The position numbers and the translations under genes were made by a program. The notes beneath the pieces are model-generated. The model made no database searches and was not told where the DNA came from. It saw only the letters and a program-made list of their open reading frames with translations. From Elgaria multicarinata webbii (lineage: Eukaryota > Chordata > Lepidosauria > Squamata > Anguidae): a DNA stretch of 64,000 nucleotides. Positions 43,901-54,440 of the stretch are shown one piece after another. Within the stretch, counting starts at the first letter, position 1; the number at the start of each line of letters is the position of its first letter. The DNA is taken from NCBI RefSeq assembly GCF_023053635.1, contig NC_086183.1:1557501-1621500 (forward strand). Direction: 5' to 3'.

Positions 43901-44653
43901 CACAGTAAAATAGCAATTAAAATGATAAAAGCTAACAATAAAATCATTAAGTAATAGCAGCAAAACAGTACTCATCACAAGAAGGCCACAATAAAAATAA
44001 ATGTTTTTAAGGCCCTCTTAAAAGCCTGCAAGGATTATGTAGATTTTTCAAGAAAATGGTGACTTCCAACCAAATAAGAGCTGCCGCCGCCTCCACGCCT
44101 TGCCTGCCTTAACAAGCCTGTCTGGTGTCCAATCTACACGAAACATGAGCTTTTGTTGAATCAGCCTCCGTTTGAAATCTATAGCGATAAGTACGTATGG
44201 AAGCTAGGGCTGCCTTCCGTGGATGAGGCTGCCTAGGGCCATTCTAATTCCCTATTCCATTTCTCTCTGACATTCTGAGTGTCTAATTTACTGAAGACAG
44301 CTATTGTAGGCTTAGTTTACTGTATGGAACCAATGAATCCCTCTAACGGTATAGGAAGTGTTGAAGCATTCATCGCTAATGGCCCAAATATAGACACCCA
44401 AGGGTGCTGCAATTGAATATGTTGCCACCTAGCACTTAGACGAAAAGTGAAATCTAAGCTGCAGTACTGAAAATGGGAAAAACTCATCATCCAATCCTAT
44501 TAACTGATCTAAAGCATAGATTCCACTATCAACCCAATTCTTCCACATCAAAGGCTGTCTCTCTATTTTCAAGACTGGATTCTCCCATGTTATCTTGCTA
44601 TTTACTGTTTTACTCTGTACAGCACCATGTACATTGATGGTGCTATATAAATA

Positions 44654-44701
<48 letters not shown>

Positions 44702-47467
44702 CTTTGATCCCAGGTTGACAGTTGTCATTTCAGAGAGCCGCTGAGGGAGAATTCTGTTCAAAACCCATTGGGCCTAATAAAATGTGGTGTTCTTATGCGC
44801 CTGGAGGTTTCCTCCTTCCCTTTCTCTGTGATTGGTGCTTTTCCTTGTCTGCCACAGGGCGGCACTAGGCTTGGGAGCATTCATGACAGCTGCTGGAGCT
44901 TAGCGGCTTAAAGGGTGGGCTGGGCCACACTTCAGCGCCTTAAGCAAGCCTGTGTTCCCTCAGCTGAGCTCTCCCTATCTGCAAAATGGGGACAAAAATA
45001 CTGTCTCGTTTATTGTTTACATGTACATTCCACATTTCTTCCATCATGAAACTCAAGACAGTGTCCAAAAGTTTCCCAAGTTTCTTGGCACTAACTAGCC
45101 CTCAACCTGCTTAGCTTCAGCAAGGTGGCTGCCTCATATATGCCTCATATACCTTCAGGCCATACCCTTACCTTTCCTCCCTTTCTGTGTTTTGTAAGAA
45201 TTACAGAGATAGATAATGTATTGAAACGCTTTGAACACTCAAAATGTGCTCTGTTAACATTGTAATCATTGTTATGCTTGGCAATTGAAGGGACATGTTT
45301 TCCTTTCCTGTGGCCTGGAGGCGCTCAGTTTCCCCCCCCCCCCCCCGCCTCCCTCTTGTCTCTTAGTCAGGGGAGGTCCTGATGAACGTCAAGGAGCACA
45401 CCAAGCAGATCAATGACATCCAGACGTCCCGAGACATGACTATGTTCATCACAGCCTCCAAGGACAACACTGCCAAGGTGTGTTCCACCTCTCCCCACCG
45501 CTTTCCAGAAGGAAGTGTCTTCTTTCCCAGTCTTTTCCCTTTAAGTATTCACCTAAGAGGTTGGAATTTGGGGAGGATGAGGATCGCTTTGGCATCATGC
45601 GCAAAGCCAGCTCATCATTATTTGGTGCTGCGCTTTTCAAAGAAGCGTGTTCTATTTTCCAATGGGGAATTTATCATTAATGTTTTAACGTTGCTTATCA
45701 GTTGTTCCAGCTCCTGTTGCAGAATGAAATGTATGGTTCCACTGCTGGGGATGCCTGTGTCAGCTAGGCAAAGGGGTTAGGGGGCTCAGGGTGAAAGACA
45801 CACAGGTGCCATTTGGGGCATGTGGGTCTCTTGTGCCACTAAGTGAGCATGCAGGAGGCATGGGTCTTTTGAAAGGCCCCTTGCAGAAATGCCATAGCAG
45901 GGTAACACCCGGGCAATAACACCTGTCCCAATGAAAGGCAATTCTAAATATCTAAAAGAAATTCAACATTTCTCTGCGCCAAGAAAAGAAATGATCTAGC
46001 TTGAGAAAATTTGCCAGACGTATTTGATTTATTACTCCCGTGCTCAAGACAGTAAACAAAATCACAAGTGCTTAAAACAGCTAATTAGGGCAAGTTATAA
46101 CCCTACACATCAGACGGGAGAAGCCCTGCTCAGCTCCTGGGCCCTGTTCTGTGGTTGTCGCTCTCTGGAGCACCTGCCGTGCTCGCCGTAGGGGTGGTTT
46201 CACCGTGGCTGTGCAGCTGAGACGGGAGCCTCCTGTGCGGAGCTGATGGCACTGACGTGGTCAGGCCTGCAGGGCAGGCTCGTGGGGCCTTCCACGTGGC
46301 ACTGCGTAGTTCCTGCAGAGGCCGCCCTGCCTCTTCTGCCAAGAAAGCACTAAGAATCCACTTCTCTCTTTGCAGCTGTTCGACTCCACGAATCTTGATC
46401 ACCTGAAGACATTCCGGACAGAGCGGCCGGTGAACTCTGCAGCCCTCTCCCCCATCTTTGATCATGTATGTTGGTGGGGGAGGTGGGGCCTTTCCCTAGT
46501 TCTCCCCCCTGCGGCGTCTCCTCATGGCTAGAGTTACATTGTCTCCCAGCGGCTCCTGAAAGATGTTCTTCTGTGTTAGATGGAGACGCTAGTACCTTCT
46601 GTAGGGTAGCTGTCTTTCATGCTTTACCTTCTGTTGTCAGCCCCTCTTGACTTTGTTCAGATTAAGGGTAGTAGGGTGTGAAAACACATTGGGAAATCAA
46701 GTAGCCGGGCTGTGGAGTGAATGAGTGAGATGAGGTCCCTGGCTGGAGGTGCCCATTTCCAAAGAACCTGGAGACACCTAGAGCCTGGAGTATTTGCTCT
46801 CTGCGTTGTCCTGGGTGTAGGATGACCACTGGAACGTCAGAATAGAGTCTATTTTCTCTGAGCTAGCAAGCAAGACAATCATGTCTTGGGTGTTGCAGCT
46901 GCATGGAGTGCTTGACCCATTGCCTCTTATCAAAGGTATGTAATTCCCATTTCCTCTTTGGCAGGTGGTGTTGGGCGGTGGCCAGGAAGCCATGGATGTG
47001 ACGACCACTTCCACCAGGATTGGCAAGTTTGAGGCCAGGTGAGCAAGTCTTGTCTTGTTCCAGTTTCAGAAGGCGAGGGGGCGGTACTATTTAGCGCCGT
47101 TGTGCCAAGGAGCATGTGATTTTGCTCATCTGTGCTCTGTTGTGTACGGTGGGCATCTCACTCCCTCTTCCGTTCGTGGCTCTAGGTACTTTCACTTGGG
47201 CATTGAGGAAGAATTCGGGAGAGTCAAGGGCCACTTTGGGCCCATCAACAGTGTTGCTTTCCATCCAGATGGAAAGAGGTAAGGGAGGGCTTCAGCACTG
47301 CGCTCGCCCTGGTTTCTCAGGGGGTGGGTGGGAATCTTGGGAGCCCTGAAGCTTCAACCATCTCACACACACCCTTTGCTTTCAGTTACAGCAGTGGTGG
47401 TGAGGACGGCTACGTTCGCATCCATTATTTTGACTCCCAGTACTTTGAATTTGAGTTTGAAGTTTGA
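34417..47467 (+). CDS. EIF3I: Eukaryotic translation initiation factor 3 subunit I
   Basis: Eleven exons: 34417-34419, 36406-36498, 38256-38343, 39341-39406, 41362-41511, 41602-41729, 45367-45477, 46376-46465, 46965-47038, 47186-47278 and 47386-47467. All have AG/GT boundaries and matching phase, giving 978 bases and 325 residues, equal to my memory of human EIF3I. The start [20 protein letters not shown] and the end [12 protein letters not shown] are diagnostic. It is a seven-bladed WD40 propeller: blade starts at GHERSITQI (about 8), [10 protein letters not shown] (about 50), later [28 protein letters not shown] and [15 protein letters not shown]. In the cytoplasm it binds eIF3b and eIF3g within the eIF3 complex that loads mRNA on the 40S ribosome. 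The first exon holds only the ATG in good Kozak context. Introns 1, 4 and 6 carry transposons; none touches coding sequence. Confidence 0.98.
34787..35300 (+). mobile_element. Small MITE split by a CR1 3' end
   Basis: The MITE halves (CAGGCTGCAAGCCTAATCAC on the left, ATGCATAGACTTGCATTG on the right) belong to the family at 18715-18818. A CR1 3' end (about 34832-35250, ORF2 C-terminus open over 34882-35235, tail TTCTATGATTCTAAG) interrupts it, with TAAGT on both sides as a short duplication. In EIF3I intron 1. Confidence 0.75.
35650..36010 (-). mobile_element. Old CR1 3' end
   Basis: The minus strand matches the CR1 ORF2 C-terminus and tail in strongly diverged form. In EIF3I intron 1. Confidence 0.6.
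36499..38255 (+). other. EIF3I intron 2
   Basis: Mostly unassigned. An L2-like family 1 3' tail (minus) lies at 37741-37806: AT-rich tail, then the terminal hairpin with one arm partly mismatched. Confidence 0.6.
38344..39340 (+). other. EIF3I intron 3
   Basis: Contains a GAG/GGA-rich patch at 38731-38760 and a plus-strand L2-like family 1 tail at 38950-39020 (hairpin plus AATAAATAAATAAATG). The rest is unassigned. Confidence 0.6.
39427..40392 (-). mobile_element. Probable solo LTR of an LTR retroelement (fossil)
   Basis: A 966-base block is bounded by a 5-base duplication CAAAG (39422-39426 and 40393-40397) and has short inverted ends (TGTCA ... TGA). On the minus strand an AATAAA lies at 39512-39507, about 85 bases before the 3' end, as in an LTR. 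No internal region or second LTR is present, so it would be a solo LTR. Family unknown, age moderate to old. It lies in EIF3I intron 4, antisense to the gene. Confidence 0.5.
40866..40921. repeat. (CT)n microsatellite
   Basis: Pure CT dinucleotides for about 56 bases in EIF3I intron 4. Confidence 0.95.
41115..41330 (+). mobile_element. Diverged tRNA-derived SINE
   Basis: GCTGTAGCTCAGGGGCTTTG and CACCCGAGTTCAAAGGGG are degraded A- and B-box segments. Ends just before the EIF3I exon at 41362. Confidence 0.45.
42045..43640. mobile_element. MITE-like element split by an L2 insertion
   Basis: Outer parts 42045-42300 and 43435-43640 share inverted motifs (GTCAACG and CGTTGAC; repeated AACTCCAC and GTGGAGTT), suggesting one small DNA element. 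The L2 at 42305-43430 lies between them. Borders uncertain. Confidence 0.4.
42305..43430 (-). mobile_element. L2-type LINE family 2, 5'-truncated
   Basis: The minus strand encodes the reverse transcriptase end ([14 protein letters not shown], where the catalytic YADD reads YAND), [20 protein letters not shown] and the C-terminus [20 protein letters not shown]. It has frameshifts near 43140 and 43000. The 3' hairpin and AT-rich tail lie at 42303-42368. In EIF3I intron 6. Confidence 0.9.
43795..44060 (-). mobile_element. Old L2/CR1-like 3' end
   Basis: The minus strand shows a LINE-like 3' UTR ending in TTGTAAGCCGCCTTGGGAAG, a typical LINE-end phrase in reptiles. No coding part. Confidence 0.5.
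44597..44701 (+). mobile_element. L2 family 2 3' tail with (ATA)n
   Basis: Only the last ~60 bases of the LINE, including the stem AGCACCAT/ATGGTGCT, followed by about 45 bases of ATA repeats. Confidence 0.85.
45332..45346 (+). repeat. C15 homopolymer before EIF3I exon 7
   Basis: Fifteen consecutive C bases end 20 bases upstream of the exon 7 acceptor (TCTCTTAG) and form part of its pyrimidine tract. Confidence 0.95.
45478..46375 (+). other. EIF3I intron 7, unassigned
   Basis: About 900 bases with no recognised repeat or gene beyond the splice signals. Confidence 0.35.
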
Positions 47468-47710
47468 ACCTCTTCGTTTCCTCTTCATCCTCCATCTTTT
47501 CGATCTTTGCATTGCCAGCAGGGCCAGAAGTCCCGCTTTCTTCTAAGCGAAGCTTAACAGAGAGACCCAAACCAAAGCAGGGGGATGGGTGGGCTGTGGC
47601 TGCTGCTTCGTTCCGGGGCAGCGCTAGGAGGGCCAGCGTCTTGTCTCTTCACAAGAATGGCTGCTTCCTGCCCTGTTTGGCATATTTATAACAGTAATAT
47701 AGAAGGAAGT

Positions 47711-47716
47711 AATAAA
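47711..47716 (+). terminator. EIF3I polyadenylation signal
   Basis: AATAAA 244 bases after the stop codon; the 3' UTR probably ends within about 30 bases. Confidence 0.8.
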
Positions 47717-48054
47717 TTCTCATTCTTGTTTGCAACCACAATAGGACTGTGTGTGAATTTGTTAACTGTGTAATGTTAACTGTGTAATTACTATTAGACA
47801 AATACTTCTGTGCAGATTTCATTAACATGCATTGTGTATCTGAGCCTCAGAATTCGGCATTAGAATTTGGGCGCCTTTGGTGCGAAATTTGTATTTGTTG
47901 AAGCGCAGGGTGTCTAAGTGGGTCTTGCTTGTGAGTCCCTGGTCAACAGCTGCTCGGCCACTATGCAAACAGAGTGCTGGACTAGATGGTCTAATCCAGC
48001 ACCAGGGATCATCTTACGTTCTTATAAGTTGACTGATCGTTTCTGCCCCTCAGT

Positions 48055-48240
48055 GGAAGGGGCAGAAGCTCAGTGGTAGAGCACTTGGGGAGCCGGCAGA
48101 AGACCCAGGTTCATTCCCTGGCCTCTTGGCAAGGAGGGTTGGGGAAGATATTTTTGCCTGAGGCCTTGAGAGAGTTGCTGCTGTTGGAGTAGACAATACT
48201 GTTCTTGATGGACCAATGGTATGAGACACTTTCAACCAGT
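48055..48240 (+). mobile_element. tRNA-derived SINE
   Basis: Head AGCTCAGTGGTAGAGCAC (A box) and CCCAGGTTCATTCCC (B box), then a body containing GAGTAGACAATACTG and CTTGATGGACCAATGG. Lies between the convergent EIF3I and MTMR9-like 3' ends. Confidence 0.7.
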
Positions 48241-48413
48241 CACAATACGGTGAAAATTAAAATGTCTGTAGTTTAGATGTTTGAAAGCTAAAATTCTGGA
48301 CTACACAAAGAGCTGGCTTTTTGTATCAAAATGTATTTTAATTGTAACAGTTTAGAGACTAGATCTGTAACCCAGTGAGAAATTCTCCGACCTGCACAAT
48401 CTCATGCATGCAC

Positions 48414-48416
<3 letters not shown>

Positions 48417-48475
<59 letters not shown>

Positions 48476-48478
48476 ACT
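48417..48478. repeat. (CT)n(CA)n microsatellite
   Basis: About 34 bases of CT followed by about 26 of CA. Confidence 0.95.
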
Positions 48479-48588
48479 TCACAATGTGATTTGTGACCAC
48501 TACCAAGCAAGATTCTTGCTGTTCTTGATAACTCCTATGTTGGCGAGAGACGGGGCGAGATGAGGCCTTGGCTAACTTTGGCTCGTCT

Positions 48589-51500
48589 TTAGATGTCCAG
48601 TGTTTTGGCTTCTGCTTCTGTAAGCGCTGCCGTCGGCGCTTGATGCTTCCCTCCATTGTCATTCTGTCTGGACTTTGCTATTTGCTGGATTTCTGCCCAT
48701 GCTTCATCTAGATAGTGGGATGAACGGACCCAGCGGAGGAATAAACCTGCAGGAAACATAGTTGTTAGATACACATCTCTTCCCATCAACTGCTGAAAGA
48801 GGAAGACAAGGAATAGCTACGGGTCTTTCCCCCCCATTCTATGTCCTTGCATTGTCTGAGGCAGTAGTGGTGATCACGGCTGATCCCACCCCCACGAGCC
48901 CTGGAGGACCCAGGTAAACACTGCGAGTGTAAGTAGGACTGGGAAAAGGCAAGGCCAGGGCTGTGTTTCGGGTGTCCACTGCGTGCACGAAGGAGCATGG
49001 AGTCGAACTCTGCAAAGGTGAGAAGTGTATCCAAGAATTATTTGGGATCCTCAATCTGAAAACTTGATTCAGACTATTATTCAAAATGGAACATTCTCTG
49101 AAGCCTTCGGGCTAAGAGAAATTACTAACATTTCTTACAAAAGATGTTTATCTTATGTTTCCCTCTTAAATGCATGTAAGAGAAACTAACATAAAAATTG
49201 AGGGGAAGTTTAATTTCTAAACAGGGAAGACTTTGAAAATCTGCTGGCACTGTGGCAGCTGAAGCTTCTGAAATCAAGGCAAGGGTTTCCAGACGTAAAG
49301 ATGTCTTACAAGGAAGGAACACTTCTCCCTGGCCTCTGTTCTCCCCATTACTCCCCCTCCCGGAAAACCCTCAAATTCTGTGGAGTATTAAGTGTTGCAC
49401 AGAACTTCAGAATTCCTGTGGTTGCGATCTGAAGTTATTCAATACATTGGAATTGGACTGAATCACAATTCCATCCAGTTTACAGGGATGGAATTGTTTC
49501 CGTATTGGTGTGCATAGTTAGGGTGGTGGCATAGGGGGGAAGTAAAAGGGGTCTCATACCTTGCCAGAGTAGCACGCTCTGGGGCTCCACTGATGGCCAG
49601 ATGGCCAAGGGGTTGCGAGCGTAGAGCGGATTCAGGTACTTCTGCCTCTTGCAGTTCAGCCAGGGCCAGAGCGAGTGAGTCTTCTCCTTCACTTTACAGA
49701 GCCTCCTGCAGGGGGAGCCAGTGGCATTTTAGTCCCTCTCAGTGGGGTGGGGGTGGGGGTGGGGGCTGATTCATGGTTAGGCAAGAACAGACTTTTTGAA
49801 TGGCCTTTTCTCCTTCCCAAACTTGCATTTCTTCTTTGCAATCTCTAAGGAAACTCCATGATATCAAAAGTGAGGTGATAGGGGGTGGGGAGGCACTTAA
49901 CATCTAATACTCCAAATGCTGCACCCACTGAACTATCCTGCCATTGGTGGGGGTGGAGAGGCTGAGGTAGGGAATGGCTGCCCCCTTCCTCTTTGCCACC
50001 CTGCCTTTTCCTCCAACTTCCAATTGCCTGTAGCAATGCTGGTCCACCCCCACTGTGCTCTTAGATCCCATTTTCTTCGCTGAATGAAAATGCAGCCTAG
50101 CTTTTGGCTTGGCTGAAGAGTGAGCTGTGTGCATAAACACCCGCTACCAGTACAAGTCCATCTCCGGACCACATTGGAGATCCACCCTCTGGAATGAAAT
50201 TCCCACCCCTTAGCACGTGGCTTTGAACTCCTTCCTTGTGGACTGAACTGCAAATTCAGCATCAATGACAGGTGGGCTTAAGACTCGGTCTTTTCAGAGG
50301 GCAGGGCCAGTGCAAGGGCTACTGTGCCATCAGACTTGCCTCTGTGCTCCGAAATGTTGCTGCACTCTGGCATGATGTGGCAGCCTGTGAAGGACCCCAA
50401 GGGACAATTATCATGCCCATGCCACAAGCACGTAATGTCACAAAGGCATGCCCTCTACCCTCCCTCCGATAGTGAACTCGGATGGTGAGTGCCAACAGGA
50501 CTGGAGCCAAGCTAGGGCCCCCGAGAAGGAAAGTCTGCTCAGATGAATTCTGAGCTTTATAGAAGTATGGAACGTTGCAGCCCAGTGTGGACCGAGCATA
50601 CAAGGCAGAGGGCCTTTTCAGTGGTGCCCCCCCCCCCCCGCAGTTATGGAATGATCTCCCTGGCACTTTGAAGATAAAGTCGCTCAGATTCGTCATGAAT
50701 TGGACACCACACTTAATGCAGCTCCACTAGTAGAGGCGTTCAGAGCGCCGTCCGGTTCAGCTTTATTGGATGAGTTTCTGTTATTGAGGCCCAAGGATGT
50801 GGACAAGGTGCTTGGCCAAGTCCGGTCGACCACCTGTGTGCTTGCCCCTCTTGGCTCATTACATCAAATAAGGAGGGGATCGCTGGCTGGGTCCAGGAGG
50901 GAATGCCTCCTTGAGAGAGGGAGTGGTGCCGGCCTCTTTAAAAGAGGCAGTAATTAGACCACTCCTGAAGAAGCCTAATCTGGACCCGGAGGACGTTAAC
51001 AATTACAGGCCGGTGGCTAATATCCCTTTCCTGGGCAAGGTGCTTGAGCGGGTGGCTGCAGGACAACTCCAGGCACTCTTGAATGAAATGGATTATCTAG
51101 ATCCATTTCAATCGGGTTTCAGGCCTGGTTTTGGAACAGAAACTGCCTTGGTCGCCCTGTGGGATGACCTCTGCCGGGAGACAGACAGGGGGAGTGCGAC
51201 CCTGTTGGTTCTCCTGGACCTCTCAGCGGCCTTCGATACCATCGACCATGGTATCCTTCTGGATAGGTTGTCTGAGCTGGGAGTTGGAGATACTGCGCTG
51301 CAGTGGTTCAGCTCCTACTTGGATGGCCGATTCCAGAAGGTGGTGCTGGGGGATTATTGCTCTGTGCCGTGGCTCCTAAGCCATGGGGTTCCACAGGGCT
51401 CTATCTTATCCCCTATGCTGTTTAACATATACATGAAGCCGCTGGGGGAGGTTATTCGGAGATGTGGACTGAGGTGTCATCAATATGCGGATGATACCCA

Positions 51501-54382
51501 GCTCTACCTTTCCTTTTCATCAAATCCAGGTGAGGCAGTGACTGTTGTGAACCAGTGCCTGGGCACGGTAATGGACTGGATGAGGGCTAACAAACTGAGA
51601 CTCAGTCCAGACAAGACGGAGGTACTGTTAGCGGGTGGTTCATTTGTCCGGCGAGGTGATGTTTTTCCTGTCCTGGACGGGGTTGCACTCTCCCTAAAGG
51701 ACCTGGTCCATAGTTTGGGGGTGCTTTTGGATCCAGAACTGTTACTTGAGGCACAGGTGAACTCAGTGGCAAAGAGCACCTTTTATTAGCTTAGGTTGAT
51801 ATATCAACTACACCCTTATCTGGACAGAGATAGCCTAGCTACAGTTATCCATGCTCTGATAACCTCTAGTTTGGATTACTGCAATGCGTTGTACGTGGGT
51901 CTGCCTTTGAAAACAGTCCGGAAGCTTCAGCTGGTACAAAACAGAGCAGCCCGTTTACTAACAGGGACTGGCCGGCGAGATCACATTACGCCAGTCCTTT
52001 TACAACTTCATTGGCTGCCATTCCAGGTCCAGGCCTGATTGAAAGTGCTGGTATTGACATTTAAAGCCCTAAACGGTTTGGGGCCAGGTTATTTGAAGGA
52101 ACGCCTCCTCCCATATGTACCTGCCCGGACCTTAAGGTCATCTACAGGGGCCCTTCTCCGTGAGCCCCTGCCAAAGGAAGTGAGGCAGGTGGCTACTAGG
52201 AGGAGGGCTTTCTCCGCTGTGGCACCTCGGTTGTGAAATGAGCTCCCCAGAGAGGTCCGCCTGGCGCCTACACTGTACTCTTTTCATCACCAGCTGAACA
52301 CTTTTTTATTCTCTCAGTATTTTAACACTTAATTTTAACTTAAATTTAAATTTTACTGTTTTAACTCTGTATTTTAATTTTATATCAATTTTGCTGCGTG
52401 GTTTTATCCTGGTTGTGCTTTTTATACTGTATTTTGTATTTGTGTTTTTAACCTGTTGGTTGTTTTATTGTGGTTTTAATTTTTGTGAACCGCCCAGAGA
52501 GCTTCGGCTATTGGGCGGTATAAAATGCAATAAATACATAAATAAATAAATGACAAGGCTTGCCTGGCACCAACATTGTTATCTTTTCAGCGCCAGGTCA
52601 AGACTTTTCTCCCAGGCATTTAAAAGCATACATTGAATTTTTAACTGAATAGATGGATTGAATGTAATCTGCTTTTATGCTTTTTACTGTTTAAAATTTT
52701 GTATATTTGTTTTTAATGTTCCGTGTTTTAATCTTTGTAAACCGCCCAGAGAGCTTCGGCTATGGGGCGGTATAGAAATGTAATAAATAATATTTGGGGG
52801 GCTGCACAAGCTGCGGGATGTTGGCCAAGAGAAACTGAAAAAGCGAGGTGGGGAGGGAGGGTATTGGTCTGAGTCCGTACAGGAGCCCTCTGGTTATGCT
52901 GGACTGTGGCTCCCACCATCCCCAAGGACGATGGAGATTGTAGTCAACACATCTAGCAGGTCTCAGGTTGAAGAGGGCTGCCCTGTAAGTAACCCGGAGA
53001 AGGGCACAGCTGGTCTTTTCAAGAGTGAGGAAAACCTCAAGGAGCTGAAGTCCAAGCATGGCGGGACAATGTGAACAAATGCAGCCTTAAGGTGCGCTTA
53101 AACTGTTGCTTTCTTCTTTTTGTGGCGTGAACCTCCCATCCTGAGGTTGCATCTTAATAAATACATCTAACTATGAAGGAATGATGGAGATTTTGCTCCT
53201 CCTTGGCCGCTTTTGTACGTGACCATAAGGCCGTGTTCTGGAGGATCCTGGCCTGCTGTGTTCATGCATGTAGCCTGTTTACTCTCGCTTGGCTCCTCCT
53301 CCAGCTGGAGCGGCTAAACCCACCAGGAGCTGAAAGTGTAGCGTTTGGCCTGAACAAGAGCCTGTGGTCTGTTGCGCCAAGCCAGAATACCCAACCAGGG
53401 TTGGTCCTAACTTGTTTGGGAGTCACAGGCCAGGAGCCTCCGCCTGAACAACATGCTAAGCTTTCAACTCCTGGCTGGTTAAGCCACTCCAGTGGGTGGA
53501 AGGAGTCAACGCGAGCACAGCTGCTCACAAATGGCAACCCAGGAGCCTCCAGAATTTTGGCTTACAGCAAGGTGTAAACCCAGCCGGTCTGACATTTCCT
53601 GGAAAAAATGGGGCTGTGCATCGCTCGCCCTTCCTGGGCTCATGCTTCCATTGGACAATGTCCTGACTCAGTGCACTTGCCCTGCATTTCCAGGACTTAA
53701 TTTCAACATCACCACTTTGAGGGGGTTAGTGATGAGAGCTGGTAACAGTGAAAGAGTTGCATTGCATTGTCATGGGTCTTTTTGGTTCTGAGTTGTTGAC
53801 TTTCTAAAAGTAACCGTTGCTGTTCCCCTCCCTCTGCCATTAGGCTGGACAGGCCATAGGTCAGCATCAGAGCACATCCCTTGAGAGCAGAAAGTCCCGC
53901 TTCTGATCCCTGGACAAGATTTTAGAGACCTGGGCCAGGGGTCATCATTTATGACACCCTGACCAGCTCCAGCACCCTTTTTGCACTGTCCCATCCTGCC
54001 TCACCTTTCTTTCTCGTTATTGCAGAGGAATGTGCCGTAGGGCGACGCGTAGCTGTGCTCAAACAGGGCCAGCAGGAGGCACTCGCTGAATTCCAGGGCT
54101 AAGGGGAACTGGCGTCCAAGCTGCCAGGTGCAGTCGAGGAAGAGGAGGAACATGGGCGCCTCCTGCTTGAGCCGGGCATGGGAATAGGCTGAGTGGGCGC
54201 AGCGGAGGGAAAATGGGTGACCGGCCTGTGGAAAGCAAGGAATGATGGGTAGCTGGGAACACACAAGTATGGCTTACAGTCCTCCCTCTCCCTTCTCAGT
54301 GCAAATACAGTGCAGATGACCTCAAATGGCATCATTTATTCAGGTTGGAGGATTCAACTCTTCTGGACTTGTATCATCTCAG

Positions 54383-54440
<58 letters not shown>

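Noticed and set aside
47055-47349. Separate small plus-strand ORFs.
   Set aside because: They are EIF3I exon 10 read with its introns.
48055-48130. Possible true tRNA gene.
   Set aside because: A- and B-box-like segments are present but no cloverleaf forms and a SINE body follows.
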